NCBI GenBank assembly: GCA_036397835.1
Contig: DASWIG010000772.1
Span: 1 to 6,921 of the forward strand
DNA length: 6,921 nt
From: DASWIG01 sp036397835
GTDB taxonomy: Bacteria > Acidobacteriota > Thermoanaerobaculia > Multivoradales > J023
Reading direction: 5' to 3'
The first letter of the stretch is position 1. Each line of letters opens with the position of its first letter. A model generated the notes under the pieces. That model was not told the DNA's origin. It worked only from the letters and a program-made list of their open reading frames with translations, and searched no databases. Of the stretch, positions 1 through 6,921 are shown piece by piece. The translations under genes and the position numbers were made by a program.

Positions 1-1419
1 CCAGACGGGAATGAGCAGCCCCAGCGGCGCCTCCCGCCGGCCGGCGTCCTCGGGCGGCGCCTGGAAGTAGGCGACCTCCACCACCCGCCAGACGTAGATG
101 ACGGCGAGCAGCGAGGAGAGCAGCACCAGCACCGCCACCGGCCAGGTGCCGGCCTCGAGGGCCGCCAGGACCAGGTACCACTTGCTGATGAAGCCGGTGG
201 TCAGCGGCACGCCGATCAGGCCCAGGCCGCCGACCACGAACGCCGCCATCGTCCACGGCATGCGGCGGCCGATGCCGGCGAGGGCGTCGAGGCGCGTCGA
301 GCCGGTGGTGATCACCATGGCGGCGACGGCGAGGAAGAGGCCGCTCTTGATCACCGCGTGGTTGAAGATGTGGACGACGGCGCCGGTCAGCCCCGCGACC
401 GAGGCGAACGAGAGCCCCAGCACCATGTAGCCGATCTGCGCCAGGCTCGAGAAAGCGAGCAGGCGCTTGACGTCGCGCTCGAAGATCGCCACCGTCGAGG
501 CGATGAACATCGCCGCCAGAGCGAGCGGCAGCAGCGCCGCGTCGAGCCGCAGGCGGCCGAAGGCCAGCTCGTGGCCGAAGATCCGGAAGATGAACGTCGC
601 CATCACGTAGAAGGCGACCTTGGTGGAGGCGCCGGCGACGAACGCCGTGACCAGCTCCGGCGCGTAGGTGTAGGCGTTGGGCAGCCAGATGTGGAGCGGA
701 AAGAGCGCCACCTTGATGCCGGTGCCCACCACGATGCAGGCGAGCGCCACCAGCACCGTGCGGTTGACGCCGCCGGCCCCGGAGTCGAGCGCCGCCAGCC
801 GCGCCCCCAGGTCGATGATGTTGAGCGTGCCGGTGACCATGTAGAGCATGCCCAGGCCGAGCAGGAAGAAGGTGCCGCCGAGGGTGCCCATCACCAGGTA
901 TTGGAAGGCGGCGGTCAGGGCGCGGCGGTTCTTGCCCAGGGCGACGAGGCCGTAGGTCGCGAGCGAGGAGATCTCGAGGAAGACGAAGACGTTGAACGCG
1001 TCGCCGGTGCTCGTCATCCCCAGCAGCCCGGTCAGGCACAGCAGGAAGCCGGCGAAGAAGAGGTGGTGGCGACTCTCCGGCACCTCGTCGATGAGCGCCG
1101 CGCGGCAGCCGCTCAAGACCACGGCGGCGATCGCGGTGACGATCACCAGCACGAAGGCGTTCAAGGGGCCGATGCGCAGCTCGATGCCGATGGGCGGCGC
1201 CCAGCCGCCGACGTGGTAGCTCATGGTGCCGTAGGCGAGCGCGTGCTGGAGCTGCGCCACGGCGATCGCGAACGACGTCCACAGCACGGCCAACGTCACC
1301 GTCCAGGCCGGCCGCGAGCGGTGGAGCACCACGCACAGCGGCGCGGTGATCATCGGCAGCACGACCTGGATGGCCGGGAGCTGCCCGAACAGCCGGGGCA
1401 TGAAGTCAGCCAGGCTCAT
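1..1419 (-). CDS. mrpD: Mrp antiporter subunit D (NuoM/NuoN-like), 3' end missing
   Basis: This is a proton-pumping-type membrane subunit of an Mrp (Mnh/Sha) cation/proton antiporter, homologous to complex I NuoL/M/N. I translated 473 residues from the ATG at 1419; the frame is still open at base 1, and family members are about 500 residues, so only the C-terminus is lost. The protein is hydrophobic throughout, with about 13 membrane segments. Visible hallmarks are FLEISSLATYGLVALG with Glu149 (the conserved TM5 glutamate), GIKVALFPLHIWLPNAY with Lys236 (the TM7 lysine), ASTKVAFYV with Lys267, LLAFSSLAQIGYM around 320-332, HIFNHAVIKSG with His350 and Lys358, and GFISKW with Lys413. These are the polar residues of the half-channels and central axis in this superfamily. 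The gene overlaps mrpC by 14 bp and has only a weak GGTGG-type ribosome site. It could instead be the MbhH-like subunit of a hydrogenase complex; genes beyond base 1 would decide. Confidence 0.93.
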   Translation of the reverse strand, partial: MSLADFMPRLFGQLPAIQVVLPMITAPLCVVLHRSRPAWTVTLAVLWTSFAIAVAQLQHALAYGTMSYHVGGWAPPIGIELRIGPLNAFVLVIVTAIAAVVLSGCRAALIDEVPESRHHLFFAGFLLCLTGLLGMTSTGDAFNVFVFLEISSLATYGLVALGKNRRALTAAFQYLVMGTLGGTFFLLGLGMLYMVTGTLNIIDLGARLAALDSGAGGVNRTVLVALACIVVGTGIKVALFPLHIWLPNAYTYAPELVTAFVAGASTKVAFYVMATFIFRIFGHELAFGRLRLDAALLPLALAAMFIASTVAIFERDVKRLLAFSSLAQIGYMVLGLSFASVAGLTGAVVHIFNHAVIKSGLFLAVAAMVITTGSTRLDALAGIGRRMPWTMAAFVVGGLGLIGVPLTTGFISKWYLVLAALEAGTWPVAVLVLLSSLLAVIYVWRVVEVAYFQAPPEDAGRREAPLGLLIPVW

Positions 1420-1813
1420 GGTCGTCCACCGGCCCGTCCGCCGCGCCTGGGCCAGCCGCACCGTACTCCTTCTCCAATATTTCGTCCTCTTCCAGGGTCC
1501 CATAGGCCTCGTGGATGCGCACCGCGAGCGCCAGGGCGACCGCCGTGGTCGCCACGCCCACGACGATGGCGGTGAGCATGAGCACCGAGGGCAGCGGGTT
1601 CGAGTAGACCGCCTCGGCCTCCTCCACGAGGATCGGCGCCATGCCGCCCTCGACCTTGCCCATGCTGACGTAGAACATGATCACCGAGACCTGGAAGACG
1701 TTGAGGCCGATGACCTTCTTGACCAGGTTGCCGCGCGAGATCACCGTGTAGAGGCCGGTCATCATCAGCAGGATGACGATCCAGTAGTTGTAGAGCCCCG
1801 GGTCCAACGTCAC
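1406..1813 (-). CDS. mrpC: Mrp antiporter subunit C (NuoK-like)
   Basis: Small membrane subunit of the Mrp antiporter, homologous to NuoK of complex I; 135 residues from GTG, slightly longer than the usual 110-115 residues. Three membrane segments are visible at about 10-25, 33-50 and 75-98. Family signatures are GLYTVISRGNLVKKVIGLNV (20-39) and NPLPSVLMLTAIVVGVA (72-88); the NPLP/LTAIVVG block is characteristic of MrpC/MnhC. The extra length is an acidic, Gly/Ala-rich tail after residue 104 that is predicted to be soluble. The GTG start shares its GTGA with the TGA stop of the preceding fused subunit, and an AGGGGA-like ribosome site lies a few bases upstream, so translation is probably coupled. 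MrpC is expected to pack between the MrpA-type and MrpD subunits. Confidence 0.92.
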   Translation of the reverse strand: MTLDPGLYNYWIVILLMMTGLYTVISRGNLVKKVIGLNVFQVSVIMFYVSMGKVEGGMAPILVEEAEAVYSNPLPSVLMLTAIVVGVATTAVALALAVRIHEAYGTLEEDEILEKEYGAAGPGAADGPVDDHEPG

Positions 1814-2835
1814 GGCGTCCCCTCGCTTTCTCCCACGCGGTCCTCCCAGGGGGCCGGCTGGCCGCGGCCGGTGAAGAGCAGGAAGAGGGTCGTCATCACC
1901 GCGGCGACGGTGATGCCCACGCCGAGCTCGACCAGGAAGATGCCCCGGTGCTGGCCGTCCTGCGGGTCGGCGGCCAGGAGGTCGTAGTCGAGGAACTCGC
2001 CGCCGAGGACGATCCCGGCGACGCCGGCGCCGCCGTAGATCAGCACGCCGAGCGCCACCAGGGCCTCGAGGCGCCGGCCGGTGAAGATGGCCTGGGCGCG
2101 GTCGGGTCCGTAGACCAGGGCGTAGAGCACCAGTCCGGCGGCGAAGATCACCCCGGCCTGGAAGCCGCCGCCGGGGCCGAAGTCGCCGTGGAACTGCACG
2201 TAGAGCCCGAAGAGCAGGATCAGCGGCACCAGCGGCTTGGCGCTCGCCCGCAGCACCACGTTGGCGCCCATGCGCCCTCCGCCGGGGCGCCGGCGGTCGA
2301 TCGTGGCGGCGCCGCCCAGGAGCATGAGCACCATCACCGCGGCGGTGAAGATCACCGTCGTCTCGCCGAAGGTGTCGTAGCCGCGGTAGGAGGCGAGCAC
2401 CGCCGTCACCACGTTGGGGATGTGCTCGTTGATGTCGTCGGGGGTGTGCTCGAGGAAGTGGGGGGCCAGGTAGTGGTGGATCGGCGCGTCCGGGTCGCCG
2501 TAGCGCGGCATGTCGAAGGTGCCGTAGACGAGGGCGGCGCCGGTGACCACGACCACGCCGAGGGCGAGCGGCGAGAAGCGCCGCCGCCAGCGCTTCTTCT
2601 CTACGTCCTGGGTCACCGCCAGGGTGGCCAGCATCAGGATCGTCGAGATGCCGGCGCCCACCGAGGCCTCGGTGAAGGCCACGTCGACGGCGTCCATCAC
2701 CGTGAAGAGGCCGGCCGAGAGCAGGCTGAAGATGCCCGTCACCATGACCGCGGCGAAGAGGTCGCGCAGGCGCACGATGGCCACCGCCGTGACCGCCAGG
2801 AACGCCAGCAGCACGACGTCAATCAGCGCCAGCAT
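1810..2835 (-). CDS. Fused MrpA C-terminal region and MrpB antiporter subunit
   Basis: A 341-residue membrane protein joining three modules that are separate subunits in archaeal membrane-bound hydrogenase. Residues 1-105 are the DUF4040/MbhD-like part, with DVAFTEASVGAGISTIL (51-67; Glu56). Residues about 135-175 are the MbhE-like part, with NVVTAVLASYRGYDTFGETT (141-160; Glu158 in the RG-D-GE signature). Residues about 195-325 are the MnhB domain, with KPLVPLILLFGLYVQFHGDF (200-219), PGGGFQAG (221-228) and LVELGVGITVA (301-311; Glu303). In standard Mrp the first two modules form the C-terminus of the roughly 800-residue MrpA and MrpB is separate. Here the NuoL-like first part of MrpA is missing and the remainder is fused to MrpB. 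The ATG at 2835 follows AGGAGG with a 6-nt spacer and overlaps mrpG by 17 bp. No gene symbol is given because neither mrpA nor mrpB alone fits. There is no sign of a frameshift. Confidence 0.9.
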   Translation of the reverse strand: MLALIDVVLLAFLAVTAVAIVRLRDLFAAVMVTGIFSLLSAGLFTVMDAVDVAFTEASVGAGISTILMLATLAVTQDVEKKRWRRRFSPLALGVVVVTGAALVYGTFDMPRYGDPDAPIHHYLAPHFLEHTPDDINEHIPNVVTAVLASYRGYDTFGETTVIFTAAVMVLMLLGGAATIDRRRPGGGRMGANVVLRASAKPLVPLILLFGLYVQFHGDFGPGGGFQAGVIFAAGLVLYALVYGPDRAQAIFTGRRLEALVALGVLIYGGAGVAGIVLGGEFLDYDLLAADPQDGQHRGIFLVELGVGITVAAVMTTLFLLFTGRGQPAPWEDRVGESEGTP

Positions 2836-3154
2836 CGCCGTCCTCCTGCCGCCGCCGGGGCGGCAGGGACAGGTCGTGGAGCGCCGCGGTCTTCACCAGG
2901 GCGTGCGACGCCGCGGGTCCGGTGATCATCAGGAAGAGCATCACCATCACCAGCTTCGCCGTCGCCAGGCTCCAGCCCGCCTGCACCGCGAGCCCGAAGA
3001 GCACCAGCGCGGCGCCCAGGGTGTCGGTGATGGACGTCGCATGGAGGCGGCTGTAGTACTCCGGCAGGGTGAGCACGCCGAGCCCGGTGACCAGCAACAC
3101 CAACGAGCCGGCGAGCATCGACAGCCAGCTCAGGGCCTCGAGCCAGACGCTCAC
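2819..3154 (-). CDS. mrpG: Mrp antiporter subunit G
   Basis: Small Mrp antiporter subunit (MnhG/PhaG family), 111 residues, the usual family size. Three membrane segments are visible at about 9-28, 45-61 and 66-83. The diagnostic motif is LPEYYSRLHATSITDTLGAA (30-49), matching the family pattern of a Tyr/Arg-Leu-His-Ala-x-x-Asp-Thr-Leu-Gly block after the first membrane helix. The C-terminus (98-111) is charged, Arg-rich and then Asp-rich, and probably cytoplasmic. The GTG start is chosen because it overlaps the mrpF stop as GTGA and follows a GGAGGAG ribosome site at 5-6 nt spacing. A longer upstream frame exists but lies entirely inside mrpF. MrpG is needed for assembly and activity of the complex in characterised systems. 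Confidence 0.93.
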   Translation of the reverse strand: MSVWLEALSWLSMLAGSLVLLVTGLGVLTLPEYYSRLHATSITDTLGAALVLFGLAVQAGWSLATAKLVMVMLFLMITGPAASHALVKTAALHDLSLPPRRRQEDGDAGAD

Positions 3155-3480
3155 GTGAGCTCCTCCTCGATCGCTGGGGCGATCGGAGCGCTCAGGCGCC
3201 GGGCCCGTAGGTCGTCGTCGTCGAGCATGTCGTGGTAGCGGGTGAAGCGCAGCACGGCGATAGTGGAGATGAAGTTCATCAGCGCGTAGACGAGGGCCAG
3301 GTCGATGAAGTCGGGACGCCCGGTCATGAAGCACATGAGCGCGATCAGCAGCACCGTCTTGGTGCCGAAGCTGTTGACGGCGAGGATGCGGTCGTACACC
3401 GTCTCGCCCTTGAACGCCCGCACCAGGAGCATCGCCATCGAGACCAGGATCGCCAGCGTCGCGACCGTGAAGTACGTCAA
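3151..3480 (-). CDS. mrpF: Mrp antiporter subunit F
   Basis: Small Mrp antiporter subunit (MnhF/PhaF family), 109 residues, somewhat longer than the typical 90-95. Three membrane segments are visible at about 3-21, 38-53 and 58-78. Conserved features are the YDRILAVNSFGTKTVLL block (29-45; Asp30-Arg31) and DFIDLALVYALMNFISTIAV (57-76; Asp60). The extra length is a charged tail after residue 82, including a run of four aspartates. I place the start at the TTG at 3480: it overlaps the mrpE stop as TTGA, has GGAGG seven bases upstream, and begins directly before the first membrane helix. A longer in-frame extension to 3912 reads as Arg/His-rich low-quality sequence inside mrpE and is rejected. 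Confidence 0.9.
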   Translation of the reverse strand: MTYFTVATLAILVSMAMLLVRAFKGETVYDRILAVNSFGTKTVLLIALMCFMTGRPDFIDLALVYALMNFISTIAVLRFTRYHDMLDDDDLRARRLSAPIAPAIEEELT

Positions 3481-3998
3481 GGCGCCCCCTCCAGGCGGCT
3501 GACCTCGCGGTCCATCTCGCCCGCGTAGACGCCGTCGGCCGAGGCGCGGGTCAGCGCGTGGACGGTGAAGACGTCGCCGGTGACGTCGACGGTGATGGTG
3601 CCCGGGGTCAGGGTGATGGAGTTGGCGTAGGTGGCGCGCCCGACGTCGGTGCGCTGGCCGCCGCGGACGACCACGGTCTCGGTCCGGTCGCCGGGCCGGG
3701 GAAAGAGGATGCGCCGGATCACCTCGACGTTGGCCAACACCACCTGCCAGGCGAGCCACGGCGCGTAGCGCACGAGCCTTGGCACGAGGTGTACCGGGAT
3801 GGTCTCGTTGTCGACGATCCCCATGCGCCGGCACAGCCACACGACGCCGAGGACCGAGGCGAGGCCGAGCGAGAGCAGCAGCCCCGTGTAGTGGCCCGAC
3901 CACACCAGCCACAGGCCGCCGAGGACGACGGAGAGGTAGACGAGCGATGCGCGGTGGGCGACGGGCGGGATGCGGCGGGCCTTGAAATCGGCGCTCAA
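3477..3998 (-). CDS. mrpE: Mrp antiporter subunit E
   Basis: Mrp antiporter subunit of the MnhE/PhaE family, first gene of the operon. From the TTG at 3998 it has 173 residues, close to the usual 155-175. Two adjacent membrane segments (about residues 17-36 and 38-56) are followed by a third hydrophobic stretch, RYAPWLAWQVVLANVEVIRR (76-95), typical of the family, and then a soluble C-terminal domain with ANSITLTPGTITVDV (about 125-139), the most recognisable MnhE signature. The frame stays open to a GTG at 4145, which would add 49 residues. Those residues are Gly/Pro/Asp-rich, unlike MnhE, and contain the likely promoter, so the shorter start is preferred. GGAAG lies 8 nt before the TTG. MrpE is needed for full antiport in several bacteria and corresponds to MbhA. 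Confidence 0.88.
   Translation of the reverse strand: MSADFKARRIPPVAHRASLVYLSVVLGGLWLVWSGHYTGLLLSLGLASVLGVVWLCRRMGIVDNETIPVHLVPRLVRYAPWLAWQVVLANVEVIRRILFPRPGDRTETVVVRGGQRTDVGRATYANSITLTPGTITVDVTGDVFTVHALTRASADGVYAGEMDREVSRLEGAP
3488..3492 (-). promoter_or_regulatory. Ribosome binding site of mrpF
   Basis: GGAGG on the minus strand, 7 nt before the TTG at 3480 and inside the end of mrpE. It supports the unusual TTG start of mrpF and coupled translation with mrpE. Confidence 0.7.
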
Positions 3999-4006
3999 CG
4001 TCTTTA

Positions 4007-4011
4007 CTTCC
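4007..4011 (-). promoter_or_regulatory. Ribosome binding site of mrpE
   Basis: GGAAG on the minus strand, 8 nt before the TTG at 3998. It decides between this start and the GTG at 4145, which has only a G-run in front of it. Confidence 0.5.
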
Positions 4012-4034
4012 GGGGCAGCGGGCGGATCGGCGGG

Positions 4035-4043
4035 ATCATACCA
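4035..4043 (-). promoter_or_regulatory. Likely extended -10 promoter of the mrp operon
   Basis: TGGTATGAT on the minus strand matches an extended -10 element (TGn followed by TATGAT, one base from TATAAT). No good -35 hexamer lies 16-19 bases upstream, which extended -10 promoters tolerate. The predicted transcript start near 4028 gives a leader of about 30 nt to the TTG start of mrpE. It is the best AT-rich box in an otherwise very GC-rich stretch. If used, transcripts would exclude the GTG start at 4145. This is seen by eye only. Confidence 0.5.
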
Positions 4044-4074
4044 GGAGTCGGCGCCGGGGCCACAGCCCTCACCC

Positions 4075-4096
4075 CAGCCGGCGACACGGCCGGCTG
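4075..4096. repeat. 22-bp inverted repeat upstream of the mrp promoter
   Basis: CAGCCGGC and GCCGGCTG form perfect 8-bp arms around a 6-bp spacer. The centre is roughly 57 bp upstream of the predicted mrp transcript start, a position where activators often bind, and it also lies between two oppositely directed promoters. It could be an operator, but GC-rich palindromes also arise by chance in such DNA. Confidence 0.3.
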
Positions 4097-4240
4097 TCGA
4101 TTCGGCGGCCGGTCGAACGTCGTCGCCGCCTGAATCGATTCTCACCCCCGATACGCCCCAATCCCGGGAGGAGCTTCATTCTGAGATCGCACCTGAAGCG
4201 AGGAGAGGCACGCCGTCCAGCGACAGACCGCACTATTAGG

Positions 4241-4269
4241 TTGACGGGAAGCTCGGACTCGGCTATACT
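4241..4269 (+). promoter_or_regulatory. Sigma70-like promoter pointing right
   Basis: TTGACG (4241-4246) and TATACT (4264-4269) are separated by exactly 17 bp. Each hexamer matches five of six consensus bases and the spacing is optimal. Transcription would start near 4276 and run into the short plus-strand frame that follows. No Shine-Dalgarno sequence precedes the first usable start codon (GTG at 4330). The match is good for a high-GC genome, but it rests on consensus comparison alone. Confidence 0.5.
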
Positions 4270-4479
4270 ACCCCCGCCAACGCCTTCGACCCCGACTACC
4301 TCAACCAGCTTGCCCAGCACGACGAACCCGTGACCGCCGGCGAGGCGGTAACCGGCGGCTTCTGGCGCGTCGTCCCCTTGGGCGACGAGCGTTTCGGCCT
4401 CTTTCGCCTCTGGGAAAGCCCGGAGGACGGCGACGAGCCCTTCGGCACCCTGACCGACCGCGACACGGCCCTGACGCGG
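4270..4479 (+). pseudogene. Possible plus-strand gene fragment of unknown function
   Basis: I do not recognise this product. The frame opens after the TAG at 4237-4239 and, from about 4270, nearly every codon ends in G or C, as in real genes of this genome. It reads as a balanced, acidic, globular-type peptide, for example FDPDYLNQLAQHDEPV followed by GGFWRVVPLGDERFGLFRLW. The only start codon is GTG at 4330, without a ribosome site and in the middle of the coding-like stretch. The frame then runs into the hairpin repeat at 4479, where it yields the junk peptide NPHPRPLSQRERGV that such repeats typically encode, and continues antisense to the helicase gene. I infer a small gene that has lost its start and whose 3' end has been replaced by the repeat. 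The alternatives are a short leaderless gene or a compositional artefact. Confidence is low. Confidence 0.35.
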
Positions 4480-4580
4480 AACCCTCACCCCCGGCCCCTC
4501 TCCCAAAGGGAGAGGGGAGTCAGGACGTCCGCGATCGAGCCCCCTCTCCTTCTGGGAGAGGGGGTTGGGGGTGAGGGTTC
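4479..4580. repeat. 102-bp double-hairpin intergenic repeat
   Basis: The outer arms are an almost perfect inverted repeat of 26/27 bp. It begins GAACCCTCACCCCC at 4479 and ends GGGGGTGAGGGTTC at 4580, with a GG/AA mismatch and a one-base length difference in the inner part. Each half also folds on itself: CCCCTCTCCC-AAA-GGGAGAGGGG (4495-4517) is a perfect 10-bp hairpin, and CCCCCTCTCC with GGAGAGGGGG (4540-4564) forms a second 10-bp stem with a 5-base loop. The motif, and its translation NPHPRPLSQRERG, resemble REP/MITE-like dispersed repeats common in high-GC Gram-negative genomes. No target-site duplication is visible. It lies 35 bp past the helicase stop codon and could act as a rho-independent-like barrier or RNA stabiliser, although no T-tract follows on either strand. 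Confidence 0.8.
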
Positions 4581-4615
4581 TTGCTCGGATATGGGCCTGC
4601 GCCTGGGCGTCTGCG

Positions 4616-6921
<2,306 letters not shown>

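Larger units (their letters stand above)
3999..4615. other. Regulatory and repeat-containing region between the helicase and mrp genes
   Basis: This 617-bp stretch has no convincing intact gene. From left to right it contains the mrp ribosome site and extended -10 box (4007-4043), a 22-bp inverted repeat (4075-4096), a 10-bp perfect palindrome GAATCGATTC (4132-4141), a rightward promoter-like pair of hexamers (4241-4269), a coding-looking but start-poor plus-strand frame (4270-4479), a 102-bp double-hairpin repeat (4479-4580), and 35 bp of spacer before the helicase stop codon. The part between 4041 and 4240 is less GC-biased at individual positions than the flanking genes and behaves like a divergent promoter region. 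Confidence 0.7.

Noticed and set aside
358..1575. Long plus-strand open frame (405 codons)
   Set aside because: It is antisense to mrpD and mrpC, and its product is a monotonous Arg/Glu/His/Gln-rich chain, the usual antisense shadow in high-GC DNA.
1948..2925. Plus-strand open frame of 325 codons
   Set aside because: Antisense to the clearly coding MrpA'/MrpB fusion gene; the translation is low-complexity His/Glu/Gly/Val-rich.
3481..3912. Upstream extension of the mrpF reading frame
   Set aside because: It lies wholly inside mrpE, is Arg/His/Pro-rich, and is unlike MnhF; TTG at 3480 with GGAGG is a better start.
4069..4506. Minus-strand open frame of 145 codons before mrpE
   Set aside because: It begins within the hairpin repeat, has no recognisable motif, and opposes the strand with the stronger third-position G/C bias.
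4479..4580. CRISPR repeat or classical rho-independent terminator
   Set aside because: The arms are inverted rather than direct repeats with spacers, and no T-tract follows the hairpins on either strand.

Overview
The window is a high-GC, strongly GC3-biased stretch. It resembles Gram-negative soil or sediment phyla such as Acidobacteriota or the myxobacteria and relatives. That is inferred from base composition, the gene order and the type of intergenic repeat; no taxonomic marker is present. Two gene blocks lie on the minus strand, separated by a 617-bp regulatory and repeat region.

The left block (3998 down to 1, running off the left edge) is a tightly packed Mrp-type multisubunit cation/proton antiporter operon. 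Its transcription order is mrpE, mrpF, mrpG, a fused gene (C-terminal part of MrpA plus MrpB), mrpC, mrpD. Every neighbouring pair overlaps, by 4, 4, 17, 4 and 14 bp. Four of the six starts are TTG or GTG, so translational coupling is likely. The order is not the classical mrpABCDEFG. It follows the antiporter module of archaeal membrane-bound hydrogenases (MbhA-H), with the MbhD, MbhE and MbhF equivalents joined into one protein. The large N-terminal NuoL-like part of MrpA is absent from the window and may lie beyond the left edge. Together the subunits would form an inner-membrane complex exchanging Na+ (or another cation) for H+.

The middle region (3999-4615) holds a likely extended -10 promoter for the mrp operon, a 22-bp inverted repeat upstream of it, and a good sigma70-like promoter pointing right. 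Downstream of that promoter is a short, coding-looking but apparently broken plus-strand reading frame. A 102-bp double-hairpin intergenic repeat follows, immediately beyond the 3' end of the helicase gene.

The right block (6921 down to 4616) is most of a bacterial SNF2-family ATPase with all the main helicase motifs. Its 5' end lies past the right edge. Nothing in the sequence links it functionally to the antiporter. I saw no tRNA, rRNA, CRISPR array, transposase or integrase. No convincing undescribed system is visible. The points most worth a second look are the MBH-like antiporter architecture, the plus-strand promoter with its gene fragment, and the repeat.
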